DNA of 64,000 bases from Bacteroidota bacterium (lineage in GTDB: Bacteria > Bacteroidota > Bacteroidia > Chitinophagales > Saprospiraceae): NCBI GenBank assembly GCA_030147525.1, contig JASBVF010000043.1, positions 43,721-107,720 of the forward strand, read 5' to 3'. Below are positions 1 through 8,957 of the stretch, in pieces. The notes under the pieces are model-generated. The model made no database searches. It saw nothing but the letters and a program-made list of their open reading frames with translations, and was not told the origin of the DNA. Position 1 is the first letter of the stretch; every line of letters begins with the position of its first letter. The position numbers were made by a program, and so were the translations under genes.

Positions 1-883
1 GGAAGAAACCGGCACGGGGTTTTACGGCATTGGCTGGGGCTCCAATTTTCTGGATGCTGACAATGACGGAGACCTGGACCTCTACGTCAGCGGAATGATG
101 GTAGGCTCGGGCGTGATTTCCAGCGCATTTTACCAAAATGAGGGAGATGGTACTTTCTCAGAACCACCGGCCGGATTCGTGGGCGACACGGTCAGCAGTT
201 TCAACAACGCCATCGGTGATTTCAACGGGGATGGCTTTCCGGACATCATGGTGATCAATACCATTCCTTTCAAATCACAGCTTTGGAGAAATGGCGGCGG
301 AAATTCCCATTGGCTGAAAATTGACCTGGAGGGCGTACTGAGCAACAGGGATGCCATCGGTGCAAAAATTGAAGTGTATGCCGGCGGAACGTACCAGATG
401 CGATACAAACATTGCGGCATTGGATTTATGGGGCAAAATTCCGGGACGGACATTGTCGGACTGGGAAGCTTGACGGCGGTTGACTCCGTTGTGGTGACCT
501 GGCCGACCGGGCACATTGACCGGCTGTATCAATTGCCGGCCGATCAGAAAATTTTCATCCAGGAAGGCAGCACCACCAACGGCGATATTTCAGTGGATGA
601 TGACGTGGTCGTTGTCGTCGTTACAGCTACGGCTGAGACAAAGCGCAACCTTGAAATAAAAGCAACGCCCAACCCCACAACTTCAAGCTTACAAGTTCAA
701 CTTCCACCCAATACGTTCACGCATTTCGCAATTTTTAACCAGGCTGGGCTTACCTGTTTGACGGGTAAAATTGAAATGGCTGATTTTCAATTGAATGTCA
801 GCAACCTGGCTGCAGGAAATTATTTCCTGAACGTTTGGAATGACGCAGGGGAGCGAATGACACTGAAGTGGATAAAAGACTGA
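1..883 (+). CDS. FG-GAP/ASPIC-UnbV repeat protein with T9SS sorting domain (3' part)
   Basis: The frame is open from base 2, so the gene starts outside the window and only about 293 codons are visible. It begins with FG-GAP/VCBS-type calcium-binding motifs (FLDADNDGDLDLYVSG, then IGDFNGDGFPDIMVIN). An ASPIC/UnbV-like segment follows, with the pattern WLKIDL, IGAKIEVYAGG and VVVTWPTG. A short acidic/valine linker (DDDVVVVVV) leads to a C-terminal part starting NPTTSSLQVQLP and ending in LKWIKD, which has the plan of a T9SS type A sorting domain. Family knowledge suggests a secreted, surface-attached beta-propeller protein. Its ligand cannot be read from this fragment. A strong hairpin terminator follows. 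Confidence 0.85.
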   Translation, partial: EETGTGFYGIGWGSNFLDADNDGDLDLYVSGMMVGSGVISSAFYQNEGDGTFSEPPAGFVGDTVSSFNNAIGDFNGDGFPDIMVINTIPFKSQLWRNGGGNSHWLKIDLEGVLSNRDAIGAKIEVYAGGTYQMRYKHCGIGFMGQNSGTDIVGLGSLTAVDSVVVTWPTGHIDRLYQLPADQKIFIQEGSTTNGDISVDDDVVVVVVTATAETKRNLEIKATPNPTTSSLQVQLPPNTFTHFAIFNQAGLTCLTGKIEMADFQLNVSNLAAGNYFLNVWNDAGERMTLKWIKD

Positions 884-903
884 GGTTTTTTTTAAACAGA
901 AAA

Positions 904-936
904 GCCGCACCAGAAAATTTCCGGTGCGGCTTTTTT
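904..936. terminator. Bidirectional intrinsic terminator
   Basis: Stem GCCGCACC (904-911) pairs with GGTGCGGC (923-930) and is followed by TTTTTTATT. The other side is A-rich, so it can also serve the converging minus-strand gene that ends at 964. Confidence 0.85.
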
Positions 937-963
937 ATTGAAACAAACTATTCAGAAGAGGGA

Positions 964-1947
964 TTAGAATCCCAATGCTGGCCAGTTTTTACCATCAGTT
1001 CTCTTAAGCGTCGTAATAGCAGCTTCTCCGTAGTCGTTCTCCCAATCTATGGTGAGCGATTGGCCGTCTACTGTAAGGGCATTGAATTTGTAAACCTCAC
1101 CCCAGCGGCTTGTACCTGTGTATCTGAGCTTTCCACATGCGTCAGCAATGCGGAGATCACCACCAGGAAGTGTAGCGGTCAGACCGTAACAAACCCAGTA
1201 AGCACCCATTGAGAAGTCAACCTGGTCTACACCATTTGCATCTACAGCAATGATATTGTAAACGCCGTCTCCCAAGTTAACCCACTTAACAGTACCTGTC
1301 CATTCACTGGTACATCCCCAAGGGCCAGTAGCAACAGTTGTGGCATCAAATGTTCCCTGCAGTTCGCTTGGGCAAATCACAGCCACTCTGTAAAAGAATG
1401 GGGAAGCATAAAAGGCACCACCAGCTACGTCACCAGATTGGTTGCTATTGCTAAAAGTGCGGCCTTTCGTGTCGTGGAGTTCAAGTCTGAATTCAAAGAA
1501 ATCTCCTCCGTTCACATCACCTTGCGTCATTCCCAGCTTTGACAGTGCTTCAGTCGCTGTCACAGTGATCTCAGTCCAGGGAAAGTCTCTTTCCGGAGCT
1601 GCCGGGAAGTTCCTGTTTGGATAAGGAGCCGGATTAAAATTAGCAGCAGTAATATTACGGATAGAAACCTCGTCTGAAAGCGTTTGGCCTCTGCGGTGGC
1701 GCACAAAGATGTCAACATCTCTGAGCAATGCGCCGCCCTCTTCATCGACTACTTCGACTACAATACTAAAAGATGCATTGCTGAGGTCGAAGAAATTAAA
1801 GGTGTTACTCTTTGTTTCAAGTGTACGCAGATACACACCCGTCTCAAAGTTATTGTATGGGATAGCAGGATCTACAAAGTCTGTACAAGACGATGCTGCA
1901 AATACCGCTACCAACATTGCGAGCAAATATTTTCTTATTTTGTTCAT
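964..1947 (-). CDS. Lipoprotein of a SusCD operon, function unknown
   Basis: 327 residues starting MNKIRKYLLAMLVAVFAASSC, a lipoprotein signal with the lipobox cysteine at about residue 21. I do not recognise a named family. The mature part looks beta-rich, and the second half has spaced cysteines and tryptophans (ATGPWGCTSEWTGTVKWVN, YWVCYGLTA). It is the third gene after SusC and SusD, 18 nt from the SusD stop, so it is very probably co-transcribed. Third genes at this place often encode surface ligand-binding lipoproteins (SusE/SusF-like role), and that is the inference here. No catalytic motif was seen. Confidence 0.75.
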   Translation of the reverse strand: MNKIRKYLLAMLVAVFAASSCTDFVDPAIPYNNFETGVYLRTLETKSNTFNFFDLSNASFSIVVEVVDEEGGALLRDVDIFVRHRRGQTLSDEVSIRNITAANFNPAPYPNRNFPAAPERDFPWTEITVTATEALSKLGMTQGDVNGGDFFEFRLELHDTKGRTFSNSNQSGDVAGGAFYASPFFYRVAVICPSELQGTFDATTVATGPWGCTSEWTGTVKWVNLGDGVYNIIAVDANGVDQVDFSMGAYWVCYGLTATLPGGDLRIADACGKLRYTGTSRWGEVYKFNALTVDGQSLTIDWENDYGEAAITTLKRTDGKNWPALGF

Positions 1948-1965
1948 TTTAAATGAATTTTATAG

Positions 1966-3594
1966 TTAATCAATGAAGCCCGGAGGGTTGTTGTCCCAGA
2001 ATACCTGCACGTCGTGATTTGGTTTCTGGACAGCGTTGCTGTTCCGTTCAACGTGGTTGGATGGGTAGAAGAACGTCCTCGGGAACTTACCAAATTCAGG
2101 AATCTGGCCAGGCTGCATGCCATCAGGTTGTCCTGTTCTCCGGTAGAGGTTGTAAGACTCAGCACCGTTACCAAACAGAGAAATCCAGTATTCACGAGCA
2201 ATGATTCGCATTTTGTTGGAGCTGTTATCATAGTCTTCTCCAACTTTATCCAGATACAGTGTACGAGCGGCAGCATGGTCGTCATCAGAGACATAAGCAA
2301 GTATTTTGCTAGCTTCCGCTGTTCCCAAAGACCATGATCTCACGTAGTTAATGTGCTTGGTAATACCGGACAGCATCAAATCCTTTGCATTGCCGGGAGT
2401 TCCGAGTTCCAATGCTGCTTCAGCCAACATAAAGTCAACATAAGCGGCCAGCATGATAGGCTGGATACCAGCGCCACCATTACCTACATTGCTTGAGCTC
2501 GTAGGCGTTGGGTTGTTATTATCGAAAGTTCCACCGGCAGGGAAAAGCCCCCACAAAGTACGCTTCAAACCATCTGGCGGAATACCTTGTGGATCGAGGT
2601 GATCTCTACCCCAATAGCCTCTGTCGCCGGGCATACACCAAACCATATCAACGGGATAATGGGCTGGTGGGAATTCGTTAATACATCTTGCCTCAGTTTC
2701 AGAAGTTGGGTTTTCACCAACCTGGCGATAGAAATAGTAGGATGCACGAGGATCATCAAAACCTTTTGCCTCTGTGAGGTGCCACATGTAGAAAACTGAC
2801 TGGTAGTCACCTCCACCACCCGGGAACTGACCTGCGTAGGCAGGATGACGAGTATCCGGATCAGCAAGGTTTTTAGAATAAGAAAACACAAAGTCGTCGC
2901 CAACGCCCAGCAAGTTGCCGTCATTGACCAGCTTAGTAATACCTGCCGTAGCTCCGGCTTTGTCAATCAACCTTCTGTTGAGATGATATCTCAGCTCCAG
3001 CGTATTGATCAGCTTGCGCCACTTCGTGTAATTGTTGCTATAAAACAAGTCTGTAGGTGTTCCAACAGATTCGGTAGCGTTAAAATCGTCTCTTGCAGAA
3101 ATCAAAAGATTTAAAGCTGCATCATAAATCTCAGCACCACTTTGAACCTTGGGATTGAAGTTAGAATCATCCAAAGCTTCTGAATATGGAACATCACCAA
3201 AAATGTCAACCATCTGCATCCAGATATAGGCTTCGAGTGTTTTAGCGATGCCCAAGTGACGTCTCAGGTTACGTTCAGTTCCAATCGCCTTCAAGCTCTT
3301 GATATCCGTAAGAATGTTAGCATAAACATTACTCCAGACCCCATCCTGTTGTACAGGAGCATATGAAATTTCATATGTATCGCTTGCCTGATGGAACATT
3401 CTGGTTACCCTGCCTCCCCGTGAGCTGTTGCTGTTAAAAAATGAAGCAAAGTCTGTTTGGATTCTGGTCAGGATAAAGTTTGGATCAGCACTCTGCAATG
3501 TAACATCGTTCGGGCTGTCCAACAGATCCAGATCGCAGGAGCTCACCATAAAGACTCCCATTACGATCAATATTTTATAAATGAATCTATTCAT
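1966..3594 (-). CDS. SusD/RagB-family nutrient-binding outer-membrane lipoprotein
   Basis: 542 residues with a lipoprotein signal (MNRFIYKILIVMGVFMVSSC). The N-terminal half has the helical TPR-like pattern of SusD proteins: LGIAKTLEAYIWMQMVDIFG followed by VPYSEAL. Later segments WRKLINTLELRYHLN and LAAYVDFMLAEAALELG are typical of the SusD-like_2 group. SusD proteins sit as a lid on a SusC transporter and pass oligosaccharides or peptides to it. The start lies 18 nt after the SusC stop. No polysaccharide-degrading enzyme is in the same operon, so the substrate is unknown. Confidence 0.93.
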   Translation of the reverse strand: MNRFIYKILIVMGVFMVSSCDLDLLDSPNDVTLQSADPNFILTRIQTDFASFFNSNSSRGGRVTRMFHQASDTYEISYAPVQQDGVWSNVYANILTDIKSLKAIGTERNLRRHLGIAKTLEAYIWMQMVDIFGDVPYSEALDDSNFNPKVQSGAEIYDAALNLLISARDDFNATESVGTPTDLFYSNNYTKWRKLINTLELRYHLNRRLIDKAGATAGITKLVNDGNLLGVGDDFVFSYSKNLADPDTRHPAYAGQFPGGGGDYQSVFYMWHLTEAKGFDDPRASYYFYRQVGENPTSETEARCINEFPPAHYPVDMVWCMPGDRGYWGRDHLDPQGIPPDGLKRTLWGLFPAGGTFDNNNPTPTSSSNVGNGGAGIQPIMLAAYVDFMLAEAALELGTPGNAKDLMLSGITKHINYVRSWSLGTAEASKILAYVSDDDHAAARTLYLDKVGEDYDNSSNKMRIIAREYWISLFGNGAESYNLYRRTGQPDGMQPGQIPEFGKFPRTFFYPSNHVERNSNAVQKPNHDVQVFWDNNPPGFID

Positions 3595-3612
3595 GATAGA
3601 AATATTTTTATG

Positions 3613-6600
3613 TTAGAAAGTTAAGTTCAAAGTTCCTCCTATCCTTCTGGCACTTGGGCCGGTCAGATAATCGAAACCCAACGTATTGCCTACGCCTGTG
3701 CTAAGCACATCGGTATCAAAGTTGACGAACTTAGGCATATTCAACGCTCTGAAGTAAATGTTCGAAGCGCTTAAAGTCAAAGAAGCTGCTCTGAACGGAG
3801 ATTTTTCTACTAAGCTCTTAGGAAGTGCATAAGACAGAGAAATCTCTCTCAGACGGAAAGTACTTGCGTCGAAAGTAATGGCCTCATCTGTGAAGAAGTA
3901 GTTGTCGAAGAAATAGTTAGCAGCAGTCACCTGAACGTTGTTTGGCGTTCCGTCGGCCTGTACACCAGGCAGAATGAGCGTCAGTTCACGATCCAACTGA
4001 TCCGTATCTTTAGACAGACCTCTTGCGAGTACACCCTTCACTGTGTTACTTACGATCACACCCTTATGGCGGTATTCTAACATGAATGAAAGGTTGAAGC
4101 CTTTGTAGCTAACGCTGTTGATAAGCGAAGAAGTGAACGCAGGGTTCGGATCGCCCAACTCAACGTTGCCTGAAGCCTCAAGGTAACGACCATTAGATGT
4201 CACGATTTTATTACCGTTTTCATCTCTTTCGATACCAACACCTTTGATAAGACCGAATGGCTTGCCAGGAATAGCAAAGTTACCAAGGTTGGTAAAACCA
4301 CCAATCAATACCTCATCCAATCCGGCACTCAATTCCTGAACGATAGACCGGTAGCGGCCAAAGTTTGCAGTAGCATCCCAGGTGATACCGGAAGCTGTAC
4401 GAACAGGTGTGATAGTTGCCTGAACATCAATACCACGAGTCCTCATCTTACCGATGTTGATGTTGGTATTGGTAAAGCCAGTAGCCGGATCAATCGGTGC
4501 ATTCGTGATAAGGTCTTCTGTATTTCTTTGGTAAACAGAAACGTCGAGCTTGAAGCGATTGTCAAACATGACTGACTCAAGACCAAACTCAACTTCTTTC
4601 TGCAACTCAGGCTTCAGGTTTGGATTACCCAAATTGTTGGCAATTGACTGGTTTGGTAAAACAGTACCGCCCCCGGTGATCCAACCCCGTGCATTCTGGC
4701 TCAGAATGTTACGAGTGTTGTAGGGTGAAGGGAAACCTGCAGAAGTACCATAACCCAATCTCGCCTTCAAGTACTGAAGCGTTGCGCCTCTGATATCAAA
4801 AGCAGTCGTTGGGATGAATGAGATACTTGCACCAGGATACAGAATACGTCTGTTGTTCTCCTCAACAGTAGAAGTCCAGTCGTTACGTGCCAATAAGTTC
4901 ACGAACAGGTAATCATTGTAGTCTAAAGTCACCTGTGAGTAAATACCTGCTCTTCTTTCTTCCTGAACGTAGTTAATCCGGCCGCCAGTCAGAGGATCTC
5001 TGGATGCGGTCGACTTGAAGTTAGAGTGGTTAAACAATCCGAAAGCCAACTGTTCGCTACTTGCCAAACCGAACTGGTCGTAACGGTCATTACGGAAGTT
5101 GCTACCAACCATGGCGCTCAGTTTGAACTGATCTGTCAGGTACTTATTGAAGTTGATGTTTACGTCGTGGTTCCAGATCGTATTCCGGATGGTTGTACTC
5201 TTGTAATAGCCACTGTTAACAAGTGTGCTTGTACTGGCTCCACCTCCTTTGTTCAATTTAATCTCTTGCTCCTCCGTGTAAGTGTCCAAACCTGCACGGT
5301 AAGTGATGCCAAAGTTCTCATTGATAGCGTAAGAAAGTTGAGTTGAGTTGAAAATCCTGTTTACAAGGCTGGTATTCGAGTAGTAACGTACCAACCAGTT
5401 CGGGTTGGTAATGTCGTTTCCACCCCTGTAATAAACTGAACTCCGGTCAGCCGGGTGTTCAAAAGGCAGGTTGCCAAGATCCAGGTTACGAGGCGTATAA
5501 AGTACGTTTGCAAAAGCAGAAGGAATACCTCCTGCAGAGTTACTTCCGAAGCCTGCGTTAAGAGGCGGTGTAGTCATGTCTGTATTGGCATACTGGAAAG
5601 ATGAACTGATCGTCAGTTTGTCTGTAACCGCTGTGTTGAAGTTCAAACCGAGGTTCAACTTTTTCAGGTTGTTTCCTGGCGTAAAGCCTTCTTCATCCTG
5701 GTAACCAACACTTACGTTGTAACCGGTTCTGTCAGTAGCTCCATTGATTTGGACAGAGGTGTTCAACACCTGGCCAGTTCTGAAGAAAGATTCACCGATG
5801 GTAGGATAAGCCTTATTATCATAACGAACGATGTTAGCTCTGGCAGCTGCAGAAGAAGGACCCCATGGTTGAGTTGGATCCACCGCAAATTGAGGGAAAG
5901 CCTCTCTGATGCTTGCCAAACCTGACATACCAACCGGGTGAGGTACCTGCTTAATATCCTTGAAGTTAGCTCCCCAGTTACTGAAGAACCAAGCATCACC
6001 GGTCAATTGCTGGAATCCACCACCGTAGTTGTTTTGATACTCTGGCAATGAAGCAATTGTGTTTTGGAAATAAGACTGCGTCACACTGATTTGTGCGGCC
6101 TTCTTACCACCTCTACCACCCTTGGTAGTTACCAGGATTACCCCGTTACGACCCTGGTCGCCATAGAGTACCGTTGCGGAAAGACCTTTCAACACGCTCA
6201 CCGACTCGATGTTATTCGGGTCGAGGTCCAACATACGGCTAGAAGTCGTCTGACCTCCTGATGTAAAACCGGTCTGCTGGTTTGTGTTTGAGTTGAATGG
6301 TACACCATCCACAATAAACAACGGCTGGTTGCTACCTGTGATGGATGAATAACCCCGGATGATGATGTTTGTACCGGTTCCCGATACACCACCTGTAGAC
6401 GTAATGTTTACACCAGGAACCTTACCCTGAAGAATCCGGCTTACGTCTGCTTCAGGCCGTTTTTCTATCAACCCCTGATCGATAGTGGTTACGGCATAAC
6501 CAAGCGCTCGCTTCTCTTTTTTGATACCGAGGCTGGTTACAACCACTTCGGTAAGTTGCTCAGCCGCTTCCCTCATCGTGAGATCAATCACGTTGGTAGC

Positions 6601-6852
6601 GCCTAATGTAACTTCCTGGGTGGCAAAACCTGTGTAGCTGAAAACTAACGTGTTGGCACCTTCCGGAACTGCAAGTGAATAAGTTCCGTCAATGTCGGTA
6701 ACTGTACCGACACTGGTGCCTCTTGCAAAGATACTGACGCCGATTAAGGGAACACCCTTTTCATCAACAACAGTTCCTGTAATGGTACGCTGTGCGAGCA
6801 TCGTAGAAATGCTAACCAGCGCTAGTACGAGGACTAGTGAGAGTTTTTTCAT
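3613..6852 (-). CDS. SusC/RagA-family TonB-linked outer-membrane transporter
   Basis: 1079 residues. A signal peptide (to about residue 20) is followed by a carboxypeptidase-regulatory-like domain (about 22-100; ITGTVVDEKGVPLIGVSIF and YSLAVPEGANTLVFSYTGF). Next come a TonB-box-like stretch (LTEVVVTSLG), a plug domain (about 110-240; GKVPGVNI, IIRGYSSI, QPLFIVDGVPF, ESVSVLKG, GVILVTTKGG) and a 22-strand-type barrel ending in LTF. It takes up SusD-bound ligand using TonB energy. It is the first gene of an operon with the SusD gene and a lipoprotein. A TATTTTTG promoter box lies 49 nt upstream. Length and domain order are normal for the family. Confidence 0.95.
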   Translation of the reverse strand: MKKLSLVLVLALVSISTMLAQRTITGTVVDEKGVPLIGVSIFARGTSVGTVTDIDGTYSLAVPEGANTLVFSYTGFATQEVTLGATNVIDLTMREAAEQLTEVVVTSLGIKKEKRALGYAVTTIDQGLIEKRPEADVSRILQGKVPGVNITSTGGVSGTGTNIIIRGYSSITGSNQPLFIVDGVPFNSNTNQQTGFTSGGQTTSSRMLDLDPNNIESVSVLKGLSATVLYGDQGRNGVILVTTKGGRGGKKAAQISVTQSYFQNTIASLPEYQNNYGGGFQQLTGDAWFFSNWGANFKDIKQVPHPVGMSGLASIREAFPQFAVDPTQPWGPSSAAARANIVRYDNKAYPTIGESFFRTGQVLNTSVQINGATDRTGYNVSVGYQDEEGFTPGNNLKKLNLGLNFNTAVTDKLTISSSFQYANTDMTTPPLNAGFGSNSAGGIPSAFANVLYTPRNLDLGNLPFEHPADRSSVYYRGGNDITNPNWLVRYYSNTSLVNRIFNSTQLSYAINENFGITYRAGLDTYTEEQEIKLNKGGGASTSTLVNSGYYKSTTIRNTIWNHDVNINFNKYLTDQFKLSAMVGSNFRNDRYDQFGLASSEQLAFGLFNHSNFKSTASRDPLTGGRINYVQEERRAGIYSQVTLDYNDYLFVNLLARNDWTSTVEENNRRILYPGASISFIPTTAFDIRGATLQYLKARLGYGTSAGFPSPYNTRNILSQNARGWITGGGTVLPNQSIANNLGNPNLKPELQKEVEFGLESVMFDNRFKLDVSVYQRNTEDLITNAPIDPATGFTNTNINIGKMRTRGIDVQATITPVRTASGITWDATANFGRYRSIVQELSAGLDEVLIGGFTNLGNFAIPGKPFGLIKGVGIERDENGNKIVTSNGRYLEASGNVELGDPNPAFTSSLINSVSYKGFNLSFMLEYRHKGVIVSNTVKGVLARGLSKDTDQLDRELTLILPGVQADGTPNNVQVTAANYFFDNYFFTDEAITFDASTFRLREISLSYALPKSLVEKSPFRAASLTLSASNIYFRALNMPKFVNFDTDVLSTGVGNTLGFDYLTGPSARRIGGTLNLTF

Positions 6853-6900
6853 ACTAATTCAATTTTGATTGAAAAAATGGTTGTGAACAATTAGATTCGG

Positions 6901-6908
6901 CAAAAATA
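6901..6908 (-). promoter_or_regulatory. Bacteroidota -7 box of the SusC operon
   Basis: On the minus strand the box reads TATTTTTG, which fits TAnnTTTG. It would place the transcript start about 40 nt before the SusC ATG at 6852. I see no convincing -33 TTTG at the usual spacing. Confidence 0.45.
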
Positions 6909-7056
6909 GAATTTTTCGTAACTATTGTTCATGTCAACTTTTAACTTTTAGTTAACACGCATTCTTAAAAACGATTAACGGAATAAAATGCGGCGTCAAT
7001 CGGAAAAATCATTCATTTTATCTAAATAAAAGTACCTTCCAACCCTAACATAATGA

Positions 7057-7770
7057 CTACGAAAGCTGCCTTAAATACATTTGGATCGTGTTGTTGAGCC
7101 CGTAATACAGCGCATCGCAGATGAGTGCATGCCCGATAGAAACTTCCAGCAGACCTGGTACATTTTCTTTGTAAAACCGCAAATTATCCAGATTTAGGTC
7201 GTGCCCCGCATTAATACCCAGGCCTATCTCGTTGGCCAGGATGGCACAGCGATGGTGAGATTCCACCGCCTCTTCCTTGTTTTTATAAAATTGATGGGCG
7301 TAATGACCGGTATAAAACTCGATTCGGTCAGCTCCAACATTTTTTGCGCCTTCCACAAATTTCTCCTCCGCATCCACAAAAATAGATACCCGGATACCAG
7401 CTGACTTGAATTCCGCTATTACTTTTTTTAAAAAAGAAGCCTGCCCGATGGTATCCCAGCCCTGATCTGAGGTTAAAACGCCGGGCGCATCCGGTACCAG
7501 CGTTACCTGGTGTGGCTTATTTTCCAAAACAAGTCGGATGAAATCAGGTGTCGGATTTCCTTCAATGTTGAATTCAGTTTTTACCACCGTTTTCAACTGA
7601 GGAATATCTGCATAGCGAATGTGCCGCTCGTCAGGTCTTGGGTGTACGGTAATTCCCTGCCCGCCAAACTCTTCACAATCCATGGCTACTTGTACAAGGT
7701 CAGGAAGGTTACCGCCCCTGGCATTGCGAATGAGGGCTACTTTGTTGATGTTTACACTGAGTTTTGTCAT
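7057..7770 (-). CDS. pdxJ: Pyridoxine 5'-phosphate synthase
   Basis: PdxJ condenses 1-deoxyxylulose 5-phosphate with 3-amino-2-oxopropyl phosphate to pyridoxine 5'-phosphate, the last step of DXP-dependent vitamin B6 synthesis in the cytosol. The 237-residue product starts MTKLSVNINKVALIRNARGG and contains the family signatures GGQGITVHPRPDERHI, FNIEGNPT and GLGINAGHDLNLDNL. The conserved histidines (HPRPDERH) and the glutamate in FNIEG are present. The frame stays open upstream to 7839, but homology begins at the ATG at 7770 and the length then matches the family. It appears to be a single gene. Confidence 0.96.
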   Translation of the reverse strand: MTKLSVNINKVALIRNARGGNLPDLVQVAMDCEEFGGQGITVHPRPDERHIRYADIPQLKTVVKTEFNIEGNPTPDFIRLVLENKPHQVTLVPDAPGVLTSDQGWDTIGQASFLKKVIAEFKSAGIRVSIFVDAEEKFVEGAKNVGADRIEFYTGHYAHQFYKNKEEAVESHHRCAILANEIGLGINAGHDLNLDNLRFYKENVPGLLEVSIGHALICDALYYGLNNTIQMYLRQLS

Positions 7771-7894
7771 ATCTGTTGACCGTTTGTAATGCTCAATTGT
7801 CTGTACCTCAGTTCCTGATCTTTTTTTAACAGGAGACAAACAACCATCATAATTCAGCCATTTTTCAACCCTGAAGGTTGACCGCCTGTCGGCC

Positions 7895-7920
7895 GGGACC
7901 TGCGAACTGCCAACTGAGCA
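7895..7920. repeat. Word-like half repeat upstream of the CPBP gene
   Basis: The stretch contains CTGCGAACTGCCAACTG, a stuttered phrase like those in the intergenic hairpins elsewhere in this window. I found no complementary arm, so it is only a weak candidate. Confidence 0.25.
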
Positions 7921-7921
7921 C

Positions 7922-7929
7922 TATATTTG
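7922..7929 (+). promoter_or_regulatory. Putative -7 box for the CPBP/symporter genes
   Basis: TATATTTG matches TAnnTTTG exactly and lies 26 nt upstream of the ATG at 7955. The -33 element is not obvious. Confidence 0.4.
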
Positions 7930-7954
7930 GCGCAAAATTAAAAACACTGATAAC

Positions 7955-8920
7955 ATGAACGACCTTACACCTGAGACCGAAGACGATGCCGGAATGATTT
8001 TAGAGCCGCCCCCCAAGATGGCGCTTTTCACCCTTGGCGGGCTGGTTTTCCTGTGTATGATGCTTGGCAGCGGCATCATTGCACTTACATGTCAGGTTCA
8101 AGGAATTGATATTCAGGAGGTTTTCTCCAGTTTCGGAAAAGAAAGTGCGCCGGATGAGCGAAATTTCATGCGAGGCACCTTACTGCTGAACCACATGATG
8201 ACCTTTCTCGTGCCGGCTATTATTGCCGGTTTGGTTTTTTATAAAAAAAGGTGGCCTGAAGCTGTTCTGCTCGATCAAAAGCCAAACCCCGGTCCCCTTG
8301 CTCTTGGTGTTTTGTTCGTCACTTTTGCTTTCCCGCTTGCTCAGGTTGCTTTCAGTGCAAACCGATGGGTGGTGAAACAAATCCCTTTTCTCAACGATCT
8401 GGTAAATACCGAAGCTGCTACGGAAGGCCTAGTTGAAGGACTACTCGTCATGCAGTCTCCGTGGGAGTTGATGTTCAGTTTATTGGTCATGTCAGTTGTT
8501 CCTGCCATTGGTGAAGAAATGGTTTTCAGGGGTTTCGTACAGCGCCACCTCATCCGGCTAAGCAGCAGGCCTGCACTCGGTATTGGTTTGACTGCCCTGC
8601 TCTTCAGTCTGGCTCATTTTCAAATTCAGCGCTTCCTTGCCATTTTTATTTTGGGTTTAGTTTTAGGACTGCTTTTTTACTGGACTAAAAATCTATGGAT
8701 TCCCATTGCTGCCCACTTCCTGAACAACGGCGCCCAGGTGGTAATCGCTTATTTTAACCAGGACAAACTAAGTGAGTTGAACACAGGCTCAGGCGAGGAC
8801 ATGCCTCTTCCATTTATTATTGTCTCGGCCGTTCTCTTCGCAGTGGTTGGGTTCCAGCTTTGGAGAAAATCGCAAAATCACCCCTCGCCCAATGAGGAAC
8901 CTGATACAAGCAGGCAATAA
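7955..8920 (+). CDS. CPBP-family intramembrane metalloprotease (CAAX/Abi type)
   Basis: 321 residues with about eight hydrophobic segments, starting near residue 25 (MALFTLGGLVFLCMMLG). The family motifs are present: GEEMVFRG with E187, E188 and R192, then the HFQIQRF histidine and HFLNNG, the glutamate/histidine set of type II CAAX-protease-like enzymes. A proline-rich, acidic N-terminus faces the cytosol. Members cleave membrane peptides or act in processing and immunity roles; the substrate here is unknown. The symporter gene starts 38 nt downstream, so the two may be co-transcribed. Confidence 0.9.
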   Translation: MNDLTPETEDDAGMILEPPPKMALFTLGGLVFLCMMLGSGIIALTCQVQGIDIQEVFSSFGKESAPDERNFMRGTLLLNHMMTFLVPAIIAGLVFYKKRWPEAVLLDQKPNPGPLALGVLFVTFAFPLAQVAFSANRWVVKQIPFLNDLVNTEAATEGLVEGLLVMQSPWELMFSLLVMSVVPAIGEEMVFRGFVQRHLIRLSSRPALGIGLTALLFSLAHFQIQRFLAIFILGLVLGLLFYWTKNLWIPIAAHFLNNGAQVVIAYFNQDKLSELNTGSGEDMPLPFIIVSAVLFAVVGFQLWRKSQNHPSPNEEPDTSRQ

Positions 8921-8957
8921 AAAACTACCTTCACCTCCCTTAATTTAACATTGAAAT

